DNA of 64,000 nt. Origin: Anaerolinea sp. (GTDB lineage Bacteria; Chloroflexota; Anaerolineae; Anaerolineales; Anaerolineaceae). Below are positions 35,859-46,272 of the stretch, one piece after another. The first letter of the stretch is position 1, and the number at the start of each line of letters is the position of its first letter. The DNA lies in NCBI GenBank assembly GCA_029975965.1, contig JARKOV010000015.1, positions 61,324 through 125,323 of the forward strand, read 5' to 3'. The notes under the pieces are model-generated. The model made no database searches. It worked only from the letters and a program-made list of their open reading frames with translations, and was not told the DNA's origin. The position numbers were made by a program, and so were the translations under genes.

Positions 35859-37094
35859 ATGGCCGATGAAATGATCGTTGTAGGAATTGATATCGGAACG
35901 ACCAAAGTTTGCACGCTGGTGGCGCGGATCGAGGGTGGCAACAACCTGCGCATCCTGGGAGTCGGCATCGAGCCATCGCAAGGGATTCGCAAAGGCACCA
36001 TCGTGGACATCCAGGCAGCCTCCCAGGCCATTGCGCGGTCGATCGAGAAAGCCGAGCGCACCGCCGGCATGGAGATCACCTCTGCCCTGGTCAGCCTGGC
36101 CGGCTCCCACGTCTCCTCGGTCAACAGCCGCGGCGTGGTCGGGATCTCCGGTCGCGTGATCGACCAGGAAGACGTCTTCCGCGCCTTAGACGCCGCCCAG
36201 GCGGTCGCCATCCCGCACAACCGCGAGATCATCCATGTTATCCAGCGCAACTTTGTCGTCGACGGACAGGATGGCATCCATATGCCGGTCGGCATGCACG
36301 GCTACCGCCTGGAAGTCGAAGCGCACATCATCACCGCCGCCACCTCGACCATCGAGAACCTGCGCCAGTGCGTGCAGGCTTCCGGCGTGCAGGTGATCCA
36401 ATTCGTGCTGAACCCGCTGGCTTCCGCAGAGGTCGTGCTCTCTGAAACCGAGCGCCAGATGGGCGTGGTCGTCTGCGATATCGGCGGTGGCACTACCGAC
36501 ATGGCCATCTACATTGACGGCGACATCTGGCATACCATGGTGCTCGGAATCGGCGGCAACCACATCACCTCCGACATCGCCCACGGCTTGCGACTGTCGA
36601 TCTCGCAGGCAGAGGAAGTCAAGAAACAGTACGGGCATGCCATTCAAAGCGAGATCGACGAGCACGAGACGTTCTCCACACGGATTTTTGGCGAGGAGCG
36701 GCCGGTGGAAGTCAGCCGCCGCGACCTGTCCATGATCATCGAAGCGCGGGTCGAAGAAATTTTCGACCTGATCTTGCAAGAGATCAAGCGTTCCGGTTAC
36801 GACGGACTGCTGCCGGCCGGGATGGTATTGACCGGCGGGAGCAGCCAGCTCTCCGGAATGCGCACCCTTGCCAGCGAGGTGCTAGGGCTGCCCGTACGGG
36901 TTGCCCGCCCCGAGAACATGGTCGGCCTGACCGACCAGCTCCACTCGCCGGCCTATTCGACCAGTGTGGGCTTGCTCAACTGGGCCATGATGATGAGCGA
37001 GGCCGCCCCCGCTGTGGGTCACCGGCCACGAAAGAAAGGAGGTTCTGATTGGGGCGAGAGAATTGCAACGTTTTTGAAACGTCTTTTACCGTGA
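35859..37094 (+). CDS. ftsA: Cell division protein FtsA
   Basis: Actin-like ATPase that anchors FtsZ to the membrane. It has 411 residues. IVVGIDIGTTKVCTLVAR starts the actin fold; the 1C domain region, VVCDIGGGTTDMAIYIDGD (phosphate 2), and LTGGSSQLSGM follow. The C-terminus GERIATFLKRLLP is the amphipathic membrane-targeting helix. It lies 5 bp after ftsQ. Confidence 0.95.
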   Translation: MADEMIVVGIDIGTTKVCTLVARIEGGNNLRILGVGIEPSQGIRKGTIVDIQAASQAIARSIEKAERTAGMEITSALVSLAGSHVSSVNSRGVVGISGRVIDQEDVFRALDAAQAVAIPHNREIIHVIQRNFVVDGQDGIHMPVGMHGYRLEVEAHIITAATSTIENLRQCVQASGVQVIQFVLNPLASAEVVLSETERQMGVVVCDIGGGTTDMAIYIDGDIWHTMVLGIGGNHITSDIAHGLRLSISQAEEVKKQYGHAIQSEIDEHETFSTRIFGEERPVEVSRRDLSMIIEARVEEIFDLILQEIKRSGYDGLLPAGMVLTGGSSQLSGMRTLASEVLGLPVRVARPENMVGLTDQLHSPAYSTSVGLLNWAMMMSEAAPAVGHRPRKKGGSDWGERIATFLKRLLP

Positions 37095-37111
37095 AAAATG
37101 CACCAGACCAT

Positions 37112-37141
37112 TTGAGAGGAAATCGGTTTTCATTGTAAAAT
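37112..37141 (+). promoter_or_regulatory. Possible internal promoter for ftsZ
   Basis: TTGAGA (37112-37117), 18 bp, TAAAAT (37136-37141) in the 66-bp ftsA-ftsZ gap, 20 bp before the ftsZ ATG. Confidence 0.5.
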
Positions 37142-37160
37142 TACCGAGGAGGCACACCAC

Positions 37161-38312
37161 ATGGACATGAACCAACCGTTATCTGAGTCGTTCGCCCGAA
37201 TCAAAGTCATCGGCGTCGGCGGGGGTGGCTGCAACGCCGTCAACCGCATGATCGAAGAAGGCTTGCAGGGCATCGAGTTCATCACCGTCAACACCGACGG
37301 CCAGGCATTGCTGCTCTCCAAAGCGGACACGCGCGTGCGCATTGGCGACAAGGTCACGCGCGGCCTGGGCGCAGGCGGCAACCCCGAGATGGGCCGCAAA
37401 GCCGGTGAGGAATCCGCCGACGAGCTGTACGAAGTGCTCAAGGGCAGCGACATGGTTTTCGTCACCGCAGGCATGGGCGGCGGCACCGGCACCGGTGCAG
37501 CCCCGATCGTCGCGCAAATTGCCAAAGAAGTCGGCGCCCTCACCATCGGCGTCGTCACCCGCCCCTTCACCTTTGAAGGCGCCCGCCGCGCCAAAGCCAG
37601 CGAAGAGGGCATCATGCGCCTCAAAGAGCACGCCGATACGCTGATTGTCATCCCGAACGACCGGCTGCTCCAGATGGTGGACAAGCGCGCCAGCCTCCAG
37701 GATGCATTCCGTCTGGCCGACGATGTGCTGCGCCAGGGCATCCAGGGCATCTCCGAGTTGATCACCGTCCCCGGGCTGATCAACCTGGACTTCGCCGACG
37801 TGCGCGCCATCATGTCCGAGGGCGGCGCCGCGTTGATGGCGGTCGGTCACGCCTCCGGCGAGGATCGCGCTCGCATCGCCGCTGAGATGGCTATTTCCAG
37901 CCACCTGTTGGATATCACCATCGACGGCGCCCGCGGCATCCTCTTCAACGTCACTGGCGGTTCCGACCTGACCCTCTTCGAGGTCAACCAGGCCGCGGCC
38001 ATCATCAAAGAAACCGCCCACCCAGATGTCAACCTCATCTTCGGCGCGGTCATCGACCCGAAGATCGGCGACGAGATACGCATCACGGTGATCGCTACGG
38101 GTTTTGATAGCAGTGGGGTCCGGCCTGCCGACCGGCCGATCAAGCTCGAAGACGTCCAGACCCCTCAACGCACGCGCCTGAGCGCGGCTGCGCCGCAACC
38201 CGAGCGTCCGCTGGTCACCCAACCGGTAAGCCAGGCTGAGCCTGAATTCCAACGGGTGGTCAACACGGATGACTTCGACATTCCTGCCTTCCTGCGCAAC
38301 CGGAAACGGTAG
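37161..38312 (+). CDS. ftsZ: Cell division protein FtsZ
   Basis: Tubulin-like GTPase that forms the Z ring. It has 383 residues. [18 protein letters not shown], the tubulin signature [13 protein letters not shown], the T7 loop region [15 protein letters not shown], and a disordered linker of about 50 residues. The extreme C-terminus [14 protein letters not shown] is the conserved peptide that binds FtsA and other partners. The ATG follows GAGGAGG. Two hairpins follow and close the cluster. Confidence 0.97.
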   Translation: MDMNQPLSESFARIKVIGVGGGGCNAVNRMIEEGLQGIEFITVNTDGQALLLSKADTRVRIGDKVTRGLGAGGNPEMGRKAGEESADELYEVLKGSDMVFVTAGMGGGTGTGAAPIVAQIAKEVGALTIGVVTRPFTFEGARRAKASEEGIMRLKEHADTLIVIPNDRLLQMVDKRASLQDAFRLADDVLRQGIQGISELITVPGLINLDFADVRAIMSEGGAALMAVGHASGEDRARIAAEMAISSHLLDITIDGARGILFNVTGGSDLTLFEVNQAAAIIKETAHPDVNLIFGAVIDPKIGDEIRITVIATGFDSSGVRPADRPIKLEDVQTPQRTRLSAAAPQPERPLVTQPVSQAEPEFQRVVNTDDFDIPAFLRNRKR

Positions 38313-38387
38313 CGCGGTTCGTTAGGCGGTAGGGGGCCGCGAGAGTCAGGTTCATACCGTGGCGTCCTTCTTGACTTTATGGGTATC

Positions 38388-38411
38388 AGCGGGTAAAGTG
38401 CCTTACCCGCT
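38388..38411 (+). repeat. Hairpin downstream of ftsZ
   Basis: AGCGGGTAA and TTACCCGCT form a perfect 9-bp stem with loop AGTGCC. No T run; possibly a 3'-end stabiliser before the terminator 45 bp further on. Confidence 0.55.
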
Positions 38412-38455
38412 ACTTCCCATTTAACGGGAATTTCGGCGAAATTTCGCCCCACAAA

Positions 38456-38498
38456 CCGACCTTGCGAAGTTCGAGTTTCTTCGCAAGGTCGGATTCTT
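38456..38498 (+). terminator. Terminator of the division cluster
   Basis: CCGACCTTGCGAAG and CTTCGCAAGGTCGG form a perfect 14-bp stem with a 9-nt loop, followed by ATTCTTTAAG. The next 270 bp up to the nrdR promoter are AT-richer and show no gene I can support. Confidence 0.7.
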
Positions 38499-38769
38499 TA
38501 AGATTGGAGACTTTTCAACCCGTGAACGCTAACATGGGATCCATCACGGTTTTTAACATCCCGCCCTTTTCTTAAGAACTTGTTAACAATCCATTTCCCC
38601 TCCTCCTCTCACCAGCCATATCTGGGCCAACAGGTTGGTTTTAAAGCAATCTTGCCTGTATATGCCCTGCTGGTTGCGCCGCCATTGCGACTTTTTTCTC
38701 AACCCCGTTGTCGGCGATTTCATTGCAAATGGATAAAAAAAATTTAAGATTAGAATTGCCCAAATTCGC

Positions 38770-38798
38770 TTGAACCACTCGACCATTTGTGCTAGAAT
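38770..38798 (+). promoter_or_regulatory. Promoter of nrdR-nrdJ
   Basis: TTGAAC (38770-38775), 17 bp, TAGAAT (38793-38798); predicted start near 38805, about 97 nt before nrdR. Confidence 0.75.
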
Positions 38799-38806
38799 CA
38801 TTTTGT

Positions 38807-38853
38807 ACCGTATATATACGGCCTAACCAGATAGCTACCACCACATATTGGGT
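38807..38853 (+). promoter_or_regulatory. Two candidate NrdR boxes, 31 bp centre to centre
   Basis: Box 1 (38807-38822) contains the palindrome CCGTATATATACGG; box 2 (38838-38853) reads CCACCACATATTGGGT. Against the published NrdR-box consensus acaCwAtATaTwGtgt I count 11 and 12 matches of 16. The 15-bp gap equals the known spacing of paired NrdR boxes. They lie over the transcription start, so NrdR would repress its own operon. Confidence 0.6.
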
Positions 38854-38865
38854 GGTGGTTTTTTT
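38837..38865 (+). terminator. Terminator-like hairpin in the nrdR leader
   Basis: ACCACCAC and GTGGTGGT form an 8-bp stem with a 7-nt loop and seven T follow. It lies downstream of the promoter and 36 bp before the nrdR ATG, so transcripts must pass it. It also overlaps candidate NrdR box 2. Confidence 0.6.
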
Positions 38866-38901
38866 CCTCGCAATGGACTCCGCACATCACAGGAGGAAAT
38901 T

Positions 38902-39364
38902 ATGCGGTGCCCCTATTGTCAGAGCGAAGACTCCAAGGTCCTGGACACCTCCCATGACAGCCGGGGCGTTGTCCGCCGCCGCCGCGAGTGCGCCTCCTGC
39001 CACCAGCGTTTTACCACCGTGGAGCGCCCGCTGCTTGCCACGCCGTTGATCATCAAGAAAGACGGGTCCCGCGAGGAGTTCGACCGCGAGAAGTTGCTGC
39101 GCGGCATTCGCATCTCTTGTGCCAAGCGCCCGGTTCCTGCTTCGGCCATCGAGCGGTTGGTGGGTGAAATCGAATCCTCCCTGCAGCGCCTCGGACGGTC
39201 CGAGGTCAGCTCGCGCGTGATCGGCGATATGGTTGTGCAGGGGCTCAAAGAGCTCGACCACATCGCTTATATCCGCTACGGCATCGTCTATTTACAATTG
39301 GATGATCTCCGGGCAATCCGCAATGAGATTGACCGGTTACTAAAAGATGACGAGGAGATGTCTA

Positions 39365-39384
<20 letters not shown>
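38902..39384 (+). CDS. nrdR: Transcriptional repressor NrdR
   Basis: Zn- and ATP/dATP-binding repressor of ribonucleotide reductase genes. It has 160 residues from the ATG at 38902, which follows AGGAGGAAATT; the longer reading has no such site. The zinc ribbon is [10 protein letters not shown] with Cys3/Cys6 and CASC with Cys30/Cys33, followed by [17 protein letters not shown]. The ATP-cone domain starts at [21 protein letters not shown]. It overlaps nrdJ by 20 nt, so the two are coupled. Confidence 0.96.
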
Positions 39385-41983
<2,599 letters not shown>

Positions 41984-41998
41984 GCAAATCAGCGGTTT

Positions 41999-42036
41999 AT
42001 AGGGGGCGCACCCGGTTGGGTGCGCCCCCTATTTTT
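41999..42036 (+). terminator. Strong terminator after nrdJ
   Basis: ATAGGGGGCGCACCC and GGGTGCGCCCCCTAT form a 15-bp stem with loop GGTT, followed by five T. Confidence 0.92.
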
Positions 42037-42038
42037 AT

Positions 42039-42069
42039 GTGTGTTCATCCGTGTTCATCGGTGGTTAAA
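42039..42069. repeat. GTGTTCATC-type repeat fragment
   Basis: GTGTTCATCCGTGTTCATCG and the following GTGGTT resemble the units at 46020-46220, so it is probably a dispersed low-complexity repeat. Confidence 0.45.
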
Positions 42070-42109
42070 TCCACCTCTGTCCCCGGCGCTTCATCCACAC
42101 AAAGCGCGC

Positions 42110-42115
42110 TATAAT
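42110..42115 (+). promoter_or_regulatory. -10 box (TATAAT) close to the next gene
   Basis: TATAAT ends 11 bp before the ATG at 42127, which has no ribosome binding site, so the transcript would be leaderless or nearly so. No -35 match is visible. Confidence 0.45.
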
Positions 42116-42126
42116 GCGCTCATCCC

Positions 42127-43362
42127 ATGAAGCGCACCTCGCAGACTGTTTTCCTCCTCGCCCTCGCCCTGCTCGCCGCGCTGGTTTTCGTCCAATCGCC
42201 CGGCACCACCGACGTGGATATCTGGACCAACTGGGTGAAGAACGCCTCCCTGCGTGGGCCGGTAAGCGGTTTTGCGCTCAACCAGGCCGATTACCCGCCC
42301 CTCTCCACCGTGTTTTTGTGGGCCGGCAACCAGTTCTTCCAGGTCTTCGATCTGAGCATCTTTCGGGCGATCAAGGTCACCATCCTGGTCTTCCTGCTCC
42401 TCACCGCCTTGGCCTTCTGGTTGTGGACCCGGGACGGCAAGCTCACCCTTCTGCTGTACTTCGCGCTGCTGCTCAACAGCATGGCGCTGGGTTACCTCGA
42501 CATCTTCTTTGCCCCCAGCCTGGTCGCGGCGCTGTGGATGCTGCACAAGCGCCGCTATGCCTGGTTCAGCCTGTTCTACGCGACAGCCTGCCTGACCAAG
42601 TGGCAGCCGCTCCTCATCGCGCCTTTCATCGCGCTTTACCTGCTGCAGAGCGAAGACTCCCGACCCTGGCGAATTTTCTGGCGCAAAGTCTTTCCGCAAG
42701 CTGTGCTACCCGCGCTTGCGCTGAGCGTGGGCTCCACCACCCTTTTCGGGCTGGATGCTATGTTAAATGCTTTTCGGGCCTCGATCAGCCACCCATACCT
42801 GAGTGGGAACGCACTCAACCTGAACTGGATCATCACCCACGCCCTGCACCTCATCGACCCGCAGCAGTACGGCCCGCTGCAGCGCGGGTTGGCCGAGTAC
42901 ATCGTCGACGCGCCATCTCAGGTCACGTTTGGGCCACGCCTGCTGTTTGCGGCCATCTACCTGTTCGCTGTGCTCGCCTTTGCCCGCCGGGAGAAGACCT
43001 TTCGCAACCTGGTTCTCTTCGCCTCCGCCGGATTTCTGGCCTATTTCACCTTCAACACCGGCGTGCACGAAAACCATCTCTTCCTGGTCTCGATCCTGGC
43101 GGTGGTGCTCTTCTGGCTGGACCCGACGTGGTGGGCCACTGCCCTGGTCATCCTGCTGATGAACAATATCAACCTGTTCGCCTTTTACGGGGTGGACGGT
43201 GAAATCCATTTCCACCGCGCCGCCTTTGGCGTCGACGTCGCATTACCGCTGGCAATCTTCAATGTGCTCTTCTGCCTGTATTTTCTCGTCAACGTCTCTC
43301 TGAGTACCCGAAAGAGTCAGCAAGAGAAAGCGCATCTGCCACCCCCTTCCTTTGCTAGCTGA
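42127..43362 (+). CDS. GT-C-type multi-pass membrane glycosyltransferase (putative mannosyltransferase)
   Basis: 411 residues and about ten helices. After the first helix comes SPGTTDVDIWTNWVKNASLRG, an acidic luminal/extracellular loop (DVDIW) typical of GT-C enzymes that use polyprenyl-phosphate sugars, then LNQADYPPLSTVFLW. Further helices include LAYFTFNTGVHENHLFLVS. The C-terminus is short and polar (STRKSQQEKAHLPP). Similar proteins are annotated as GPI-mannosyltransferase-like or DUF2029; donor and acceptor are unknown. It stands alone. Confidence 0.68.
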   Translation: MKRTSQTVFLLALALLAALVFVQSPGTTDVDIWTNWVKNASLRGPVSGFALNQADYPPLSTVFLWAGNQFFQVFDLSIFRAIKVTILVFLLLTALAFWLWTRDGKLTLLLYFALLLNSMALGYLDIFFAPSLVAALWMLHKRRYAWFSLFYATACLTKWQPLLIAPFIALYLLQSEDSRPWRIFWRKVFPQAVLPALALSVGSTTLFGLDAMLNAFRASISHPYLSGNALNLNWIITHALHLIDPQQYGPLQRGLAEYIVDAPSQVTFGPRLLFAAIYLFAVLAFARREKTFRNLVLFASAGFLAYFTFNTGVHENHLFLVSILAVVLFWLDPTWWATALVILLMNNINLFAFYGVDGEIHFHRAAFGVDVALPLAIFNVLFCLYFLVNVSLSTRKSQQEKAHLPPPSFAS

Positions 43363-43391
43363 CAAGGGGTATCCTGGCACACCCATCTCCA

Positions 43392-43420
43392 TTGATTCTT
43401 AGCCCTGGTTTTCATATACT
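43392..43420 (+). promoter_or_regulatory. Promoter of the propeller gene
   Basis: TTGATT (43392-43397), 17 bp, TATACT (43415-43420); the start would be near 43427 and the ATG is at 43454. Confidence 0.65.
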
Positions 43421-43423
43421 CAT

Positions 43424-43436
43424 AACAGGTCCTGTT
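43424..43436 (+). promoter_or_regulatory. Operator-like AACAGG-T-CCTGTT
   Basis: A perfect 6-bp inverted repeat with a 1-bp centre, lying on the predicted start of the promoter at 43392-43420. Confidence 0.4.
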
Positions 43437-43453
43437 CCTCAAGCATACATCCC

Positions 43454-44497
43454 ATGGGCTCCCAAAATCCACCTCCAGGAAAACCCGATAAGCCGCCCCG
43501 TGGATTGCTCGGTTGGCTGCAAAACCCCGGCGCTACGATGCGCGCCGCGATCGTCACCGGAATTTTTGGCTTGATGGCCGTTATCATTACCTACCTGTTG
43601 ACTTTGATCCCCTCACGTCCGCAATCGGTTATTGTGCTCTACCCAACCGACACGCCCACGCCCGTCGGGACAACCCAACCGCCAGAGTCACCCAGCGACC
43701 TCTCGGCGACCGCCACCCCCCGTTCAGCCAACGCGGATGAGATCCCCACCCCAACCGCCACGGCGCCTGCTGCCACGCCCTTCTCCATCGCCCCCACATC
43801 CCCGATGTTCTCGCCCACCTTACCGCCCGCTGTGGATGGAATTTCCATCCGCCAGCAATTCGAAGCCCCCGGCGACTCTGCTACGGGCATCACCTGGGAT
43901 GGGCAATCCTTGTGGGTTTCAGACAATTCCGCGCGCGTGTTTCTCCTCGACACATCCGGCAAAGTCCTCGCTGCTCCGATGAGTCCCGAGGCTTCGCCTG
44001 GCGGGCTGGCCTGGGATGGTGCGACCCTCTGGTTGTTCACCGGTAATTACGGCGATATCTACCAGCTCAGCTACCTCGACCAGAAACTGGTGGAAATTTC
44101 CTCTTTCCGCTCCCCCGGCGATATTTTCGGCGGCGGTATCACCCAAGACCTGGCCTGGGATGGCACCTCGCTCTGGTATGCCAACCAGTTCAACCTGTTC
44201 GAGCTCTCCACCACGGGAGAGGTGCTGCAAACGCTGGCCTTCCCCAAGAACATCACCGGTGTCGATTGGGACGGCCGGCACCTTTGGCTGTCATCCGGTG
44301 GTTTTGCGGAGGAAGCTGAATTCCGGGTGGTAGACCGCTCCGGCAACCTCCTCGCCAGGTTTGATTCCCCGGTGCCCGATATCGTGGGGATCGCCTGGGG
44401 AGGCAGTTCCCTCTGGGTCCTTTCGAATGATGTATTCGGTTTCGGTATTACGCTGTATGAACTGGATGTCTCGGCGGCCCTGCAGTCGATCCCCTGA
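43454..44497 (+). CDS. Membrane-anchored beta-propeller protein
   Basis: 347 residues: a cytosolic proline-rich start (GSQNPPPGKPDKPPRG), one helix (AAIVTGIFGLMAVIITYLLTL), a Thr/Pro/Ala-rich extracellular linker of about 80 residues, then six repeats of the form I-T/A-W-D-G-x-x-L-W-x-x (GITWDGQSLWVSDNSA, GLAWDGATLWLFTG, DLAWDGTSLWYANQ, GVDWDGRHLWLSSG, GIAWGGSSLWVLSN). These are NHL/6-bladed propeller strands. It is probably exposed at the cell surface. No catalytic motif; function unknown. Confidence 0.72.
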   Translation: MGSQNPPPGKPDKPPRGLLGWLQNPGATMRAAIVTGIFGLMAVIITYLLTLIPSRPQSVIVLYPTDTPTPVGTTQPPESPSDLSATATPRSANADEIPTPTATAPAATPFSIAPTSPMFSPTLPPAVDGISIRQQFEAPGDSATGITWDGQSLWVSDNSARVFLLDTSGKVLAAPMSPEASPGGLAWDGATLWLFTGNYGDIYQLSYLDQKLVEISSFRSPGDIFGGGITQDLAWDGTSLWYANQFNLFELSTTGEVLQTLAFPKNITGVDWDGRHLWLSSGGFAEEAEFRVVDRSGNLLARFDSPVPDIVGIAWGGSSLWVLSNDVFGFGITLYELDVSAALQSIP

Positions 44498-44660
44498 TGG
44501 GCTTTTTCTGTCGAAAAATCAAAATTAAATAGTAGCGGTGGCTCTCAGCCGCCTGCCAGAAACGTCAGGCCGCTTCGAACCACCCTACATAATCCGGACC
44601 ATCCCAATCTCCCCTGAAAAAGGGGAAGCAACCAACATGGCGTCTCAAAGCGTCCCGAGG

Positions 44661-44753
44661 TCATTTCGGGGTCGCGGGAGGTGCACCTTTTTGCTTGTTG
44701 GTTTGCTGCTTCTTCTTTCTTTTCTCTTTGTTCTTCGGACTCTTGTCACCCAT
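44661..44753 (-). CDS. 30-residue basic protein
   Basis: On the minus strand ATG at 44753 follows a perfect AGGAGGAG, and the frame ends with TGA after 30 codons. The protein starts MGDKSPKNKE and goes on with runs of Lys/Arg and Gln (KRKKKQQTNK), ending APPATPK. About 40 percent basic, no hydrophobic core, so probably a disordered nucleic-acid-binding or ribosome-associated peptide. I recall similar tiny Lys-rich hypothetical proteins in other bacteria, but have not checked. It has its own promoter. The plus-strand reading through the same DNA has no binding site and is a shadow. Confidence 0.65.
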   Translation of the reverse strand: MGDKSPKNKEKRKKKQQTNKQKGAPPATPK

Positions 44754-44778
44754 GAGATTCTCCTCCTGCAAACAGATG

Positions 44779-44794
44779 TGAACCGGACGGTTCA
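44779..44794 (-). promoter_or_regulatory. Operator-like TGAACCG-GA-CGGTTCA at the start site
   Basis: A perfect 7-bp inverted repeat with a 2-bp centre between the -10 box and the start codon of the 30-residue protein. TetR-type repressors often bind such sites; alternatively a 5' hairpin. Confidence 0.5.
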
Positions 44795-44800
44795 ACAAAT

Positions 44801-44806
44801 ATTATA
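44801..44806 (-). promoter_or_regulatory. -10 box (TATAAT) of the 30-residue gene
   Basis: Minus strand CGCTATAATATT; a weak -35 TTCACC lies 18 bp upstream. Leader about 42 nt. Confidence 0.55.
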
Positions 44807-44870
44807 GCGAAAATATTGGATTACGGTGAAAATCACATCTTTTCTTCTCACCCTACAAAGGATGCGTAGG

Positions 44871-45950
44871 TTAACCCGTCCCTGGGAGGCGCGCCGCGCG
44901 CCATTCCGATTCGTCCAGCGGTGGCAAGGCGTCATCGTCCCGCCGCACCAGGCTCAGCGCTCCTTGCGGGCAAACCGGCACGCACACCCCACAGCCGACA
45001 CAGCGCAGCCCACTCACCTGCGCCGAGGCTTCCAGGCTCAACGCGCCAAACTGGCAGGTCTCCAGGCACTCGCCACAAGCGATGCACAGGTCTGCATCGA
45101 CAACGTTCACGAACGCCGATCGTGCCACCACGTTGGCGATCCCCAGATCGACCATGCCGCGCAGGATACCGCAGGAGCAGGTGCAGCAGTTGCAGATGTA
45201 CCACACCTCGCGCTGGTTGTTGCTGACACAATGCACCAGGCCTGCTTCAGCCGCGCGGCGCAGCGTCTGGTGGGCTTCCTCACGCGTGAGCGATCGTACA
45301 TAACTGCCGCCGGCAAAGGCATCGGGCGTGTTGCTCAACACCATGCACACATCAACCGGATGCCCACACGCTTCCCCAACCAACGCTTTCTGCTTGCGAC
45401 AGATGCAATCGATCACCCCCCAGGACTGCATTTGCTCGATCAACCCAGAGGCGCTTTCGAACGGGCGCACCTCCATCGGGTTGGCAATGCTCTCGCCCAC
45501 CGGGACCACGCGGTGAAGTTGCGGCTGCTGGTCGAGCAGCCGGCCAAACCCCTGCATGAAATAATCCTCGAAGAGTCGCGCCAGCTCAGCGTCGATCCAT
45601 TCGCCCTGTGCCTCGTAGATACCGACCACAAAGGGCATCAGCCAGAATCCCGGCTTGCCTTCGGCCGTCTTTCCAAAGCCGACCAGTCCCTTTTTGGCCA
45701 TCTCCTTCAAACGGGATGTGATCTCGCGCGCATCCGCCTCTAACCGCCGGGCAATGCTCGCCGGGGTCTCGGCATCCGGTTGAAGCTCGGCTGCCAGCGC
45801 CGCTTCGTCCGGCGAGAACAGCCTGGCGAGCAGGCGCAAGTCCGAGCCATCCGCTGCGGGCGGGAAACGGTTGGGCAGTGCGTCCAGGCTCTTTGCCAGC
45901 CGGCGATAAGGGGAATCGGCTTCGAATGTGATTGAAATCTTCTCGATCAT
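44871..45950 (-). CDS. 4Fe-4S dicluster ferredoxin-like protein with N-terminal winged-helix-like region
   Basis: 359 residues. The C-terminal ferredoxin module has two clusters: DADLCIACGECLETCQFGAL and LRCVGCGVCVPVCPQGAL, each CxxCxxCxxxCx. A further Cys set CICRKQKALVGEACG (near 180) and YICNCCTCSCGILRG (near 250) suggests another metal or cluster site. Residues 60-105 (TPASIARRLEADAREITSRL, KEMAKKGLVGFGKTA) read like a winged helix. It could be a redox-sensing regulator or an electron-transfer subunit. The -10 box lies six bases before the ATG and there is no binding site, so the mRNA is probably leaderless. Confidence 0.75.
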   Translation of the reverse strand: MIEKISITFEADSPYRRLAKSLDALPNRFPPAADGSDLRLLARLFSPDEAALAAELQPDAETPASIARRLEADAREITSRLKEMAKKGLVGFGKTAEGKPGFWLMPFVVGIYEAQGEWIDAELARLFEDYFMQGFGRLLDQQPQLHRVVPVGESIANPMEVRPFESASGLIEQMQSWGVIDCICRKQKALVGEACGHPVDVCMVLSNTPDAFAGGSYVRSLTREEAHQTLRRAAEAGLVHCVSNNQREVWYICNCCTCSCGILRGMVDLGIANVVARSAFVNVVDADLCIACGECLETCQFGALSLEASAQVSGLRCVGCGVCVPVCPQGALSLVRRDDDALPPLDESEWRAARLPGTG

Positions 45951-45956
45951 ACAACC

Positions 45957-45962
45957 ATTATA
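45957..45962 (-). promoter_or_regulatory. -10 box (TATAAT) implying a leaderless transcript
   Basis: On the minus strand TATAAT then GGTTGT then ATG. With a usual 6-7 nt from -10 to +1 the transcript starts on the A of the start codon (45950). Confidence 0.6.
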
Positions 45963-46092
45963 GCCAATTTGCTATTACACAATCGATCCGTTGTTAATAC
46001 GACCTCAACAATTGTTTGCCTGGACATCTGTGTTCATTTTCGTCTATCTGTGGTTTCATCCATTCGTGTTCATCTGTGTCTATCTGTGGTCT

Positions 46093-46218
46093 CCTTCATC
46101 CGTGTTGACCTCCGGTTCTTCCCTATCTGAGTTCATCCGAGTTCATCTGTGGTTTCCTTCATCCGTGTTGACCTCAGGTTCCTTCCTATCTGAGTTCATC
46201 CGAGTTCATCTGTGGTTT
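46093..46218. repeat. Tandem duplication of a 63-bp unit
   Basis: Copies at 46093-46155 and 46156-46218 differ at three positions; both begin CCTTCATCCGTGTTGACCTC and end with GTTCATCTGTGGTTT. Shorter, degenerate units of the same GTTCATCTGTGG type fill 46020-46090. The open frame crossing this DNA has no start signal and is not a gene. It is typical of dispersed bacterial repeats. Confidence 0.8.
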
Positions 46219-46259
46219 CATTTCTTCCCTGATCTTTCATGTCTGTCGCCCATCTGCGA

Positions 46260-46265
46260 TATACT
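46260..46265 (+). promoter_or_regulatory. -10 box (TATACT) seven bases before the start codon
   Basis: TATACTAACCGGCATG: the expected start falls at 46272-46273, on the ATG itself, and no ribosome binding site precedes it. Confidence 0.5.
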
Positions 46266-46272
46266 AACCGGC

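Noticed and set aside
37179..38252. Long antisense frame under ftsZ
   Set aside because: Same reason: complement of a conserved coding region with strong codon bias.
38583..38801. Minus-strand 72-codon gene in the ftsZ-nrdR gap
   Set aside because: No binding site, overlaps the nrdR promoter, composition unlike neighbouring genes.
38500..38900. Cobalamin riboswitch for nrdJ
   Set aside because: No B12-box-like GCCACTG arrangement and the leader after the promoter is under 100 nt.
44538..44807. Plus-strand 89-codon gene
   Set aside because: It overlaps the minus-strand 30-residue gene, lacks a binding site, and its hydrophobic part is the complement of a Lys-rich stretch.
46020..46218. CRISPR array
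   Set aside because: Units abut with no constant-length unique spacers and there are no cas genes.
45991..46272. N-terminal extension of the lipoprotein gene through the repeat block
   Set aside because: The translated repeats (LWFPSSVLTSG...) are just the repeat DNA; the lipobox peptide starting at 46273 is a perfect N-terminus.
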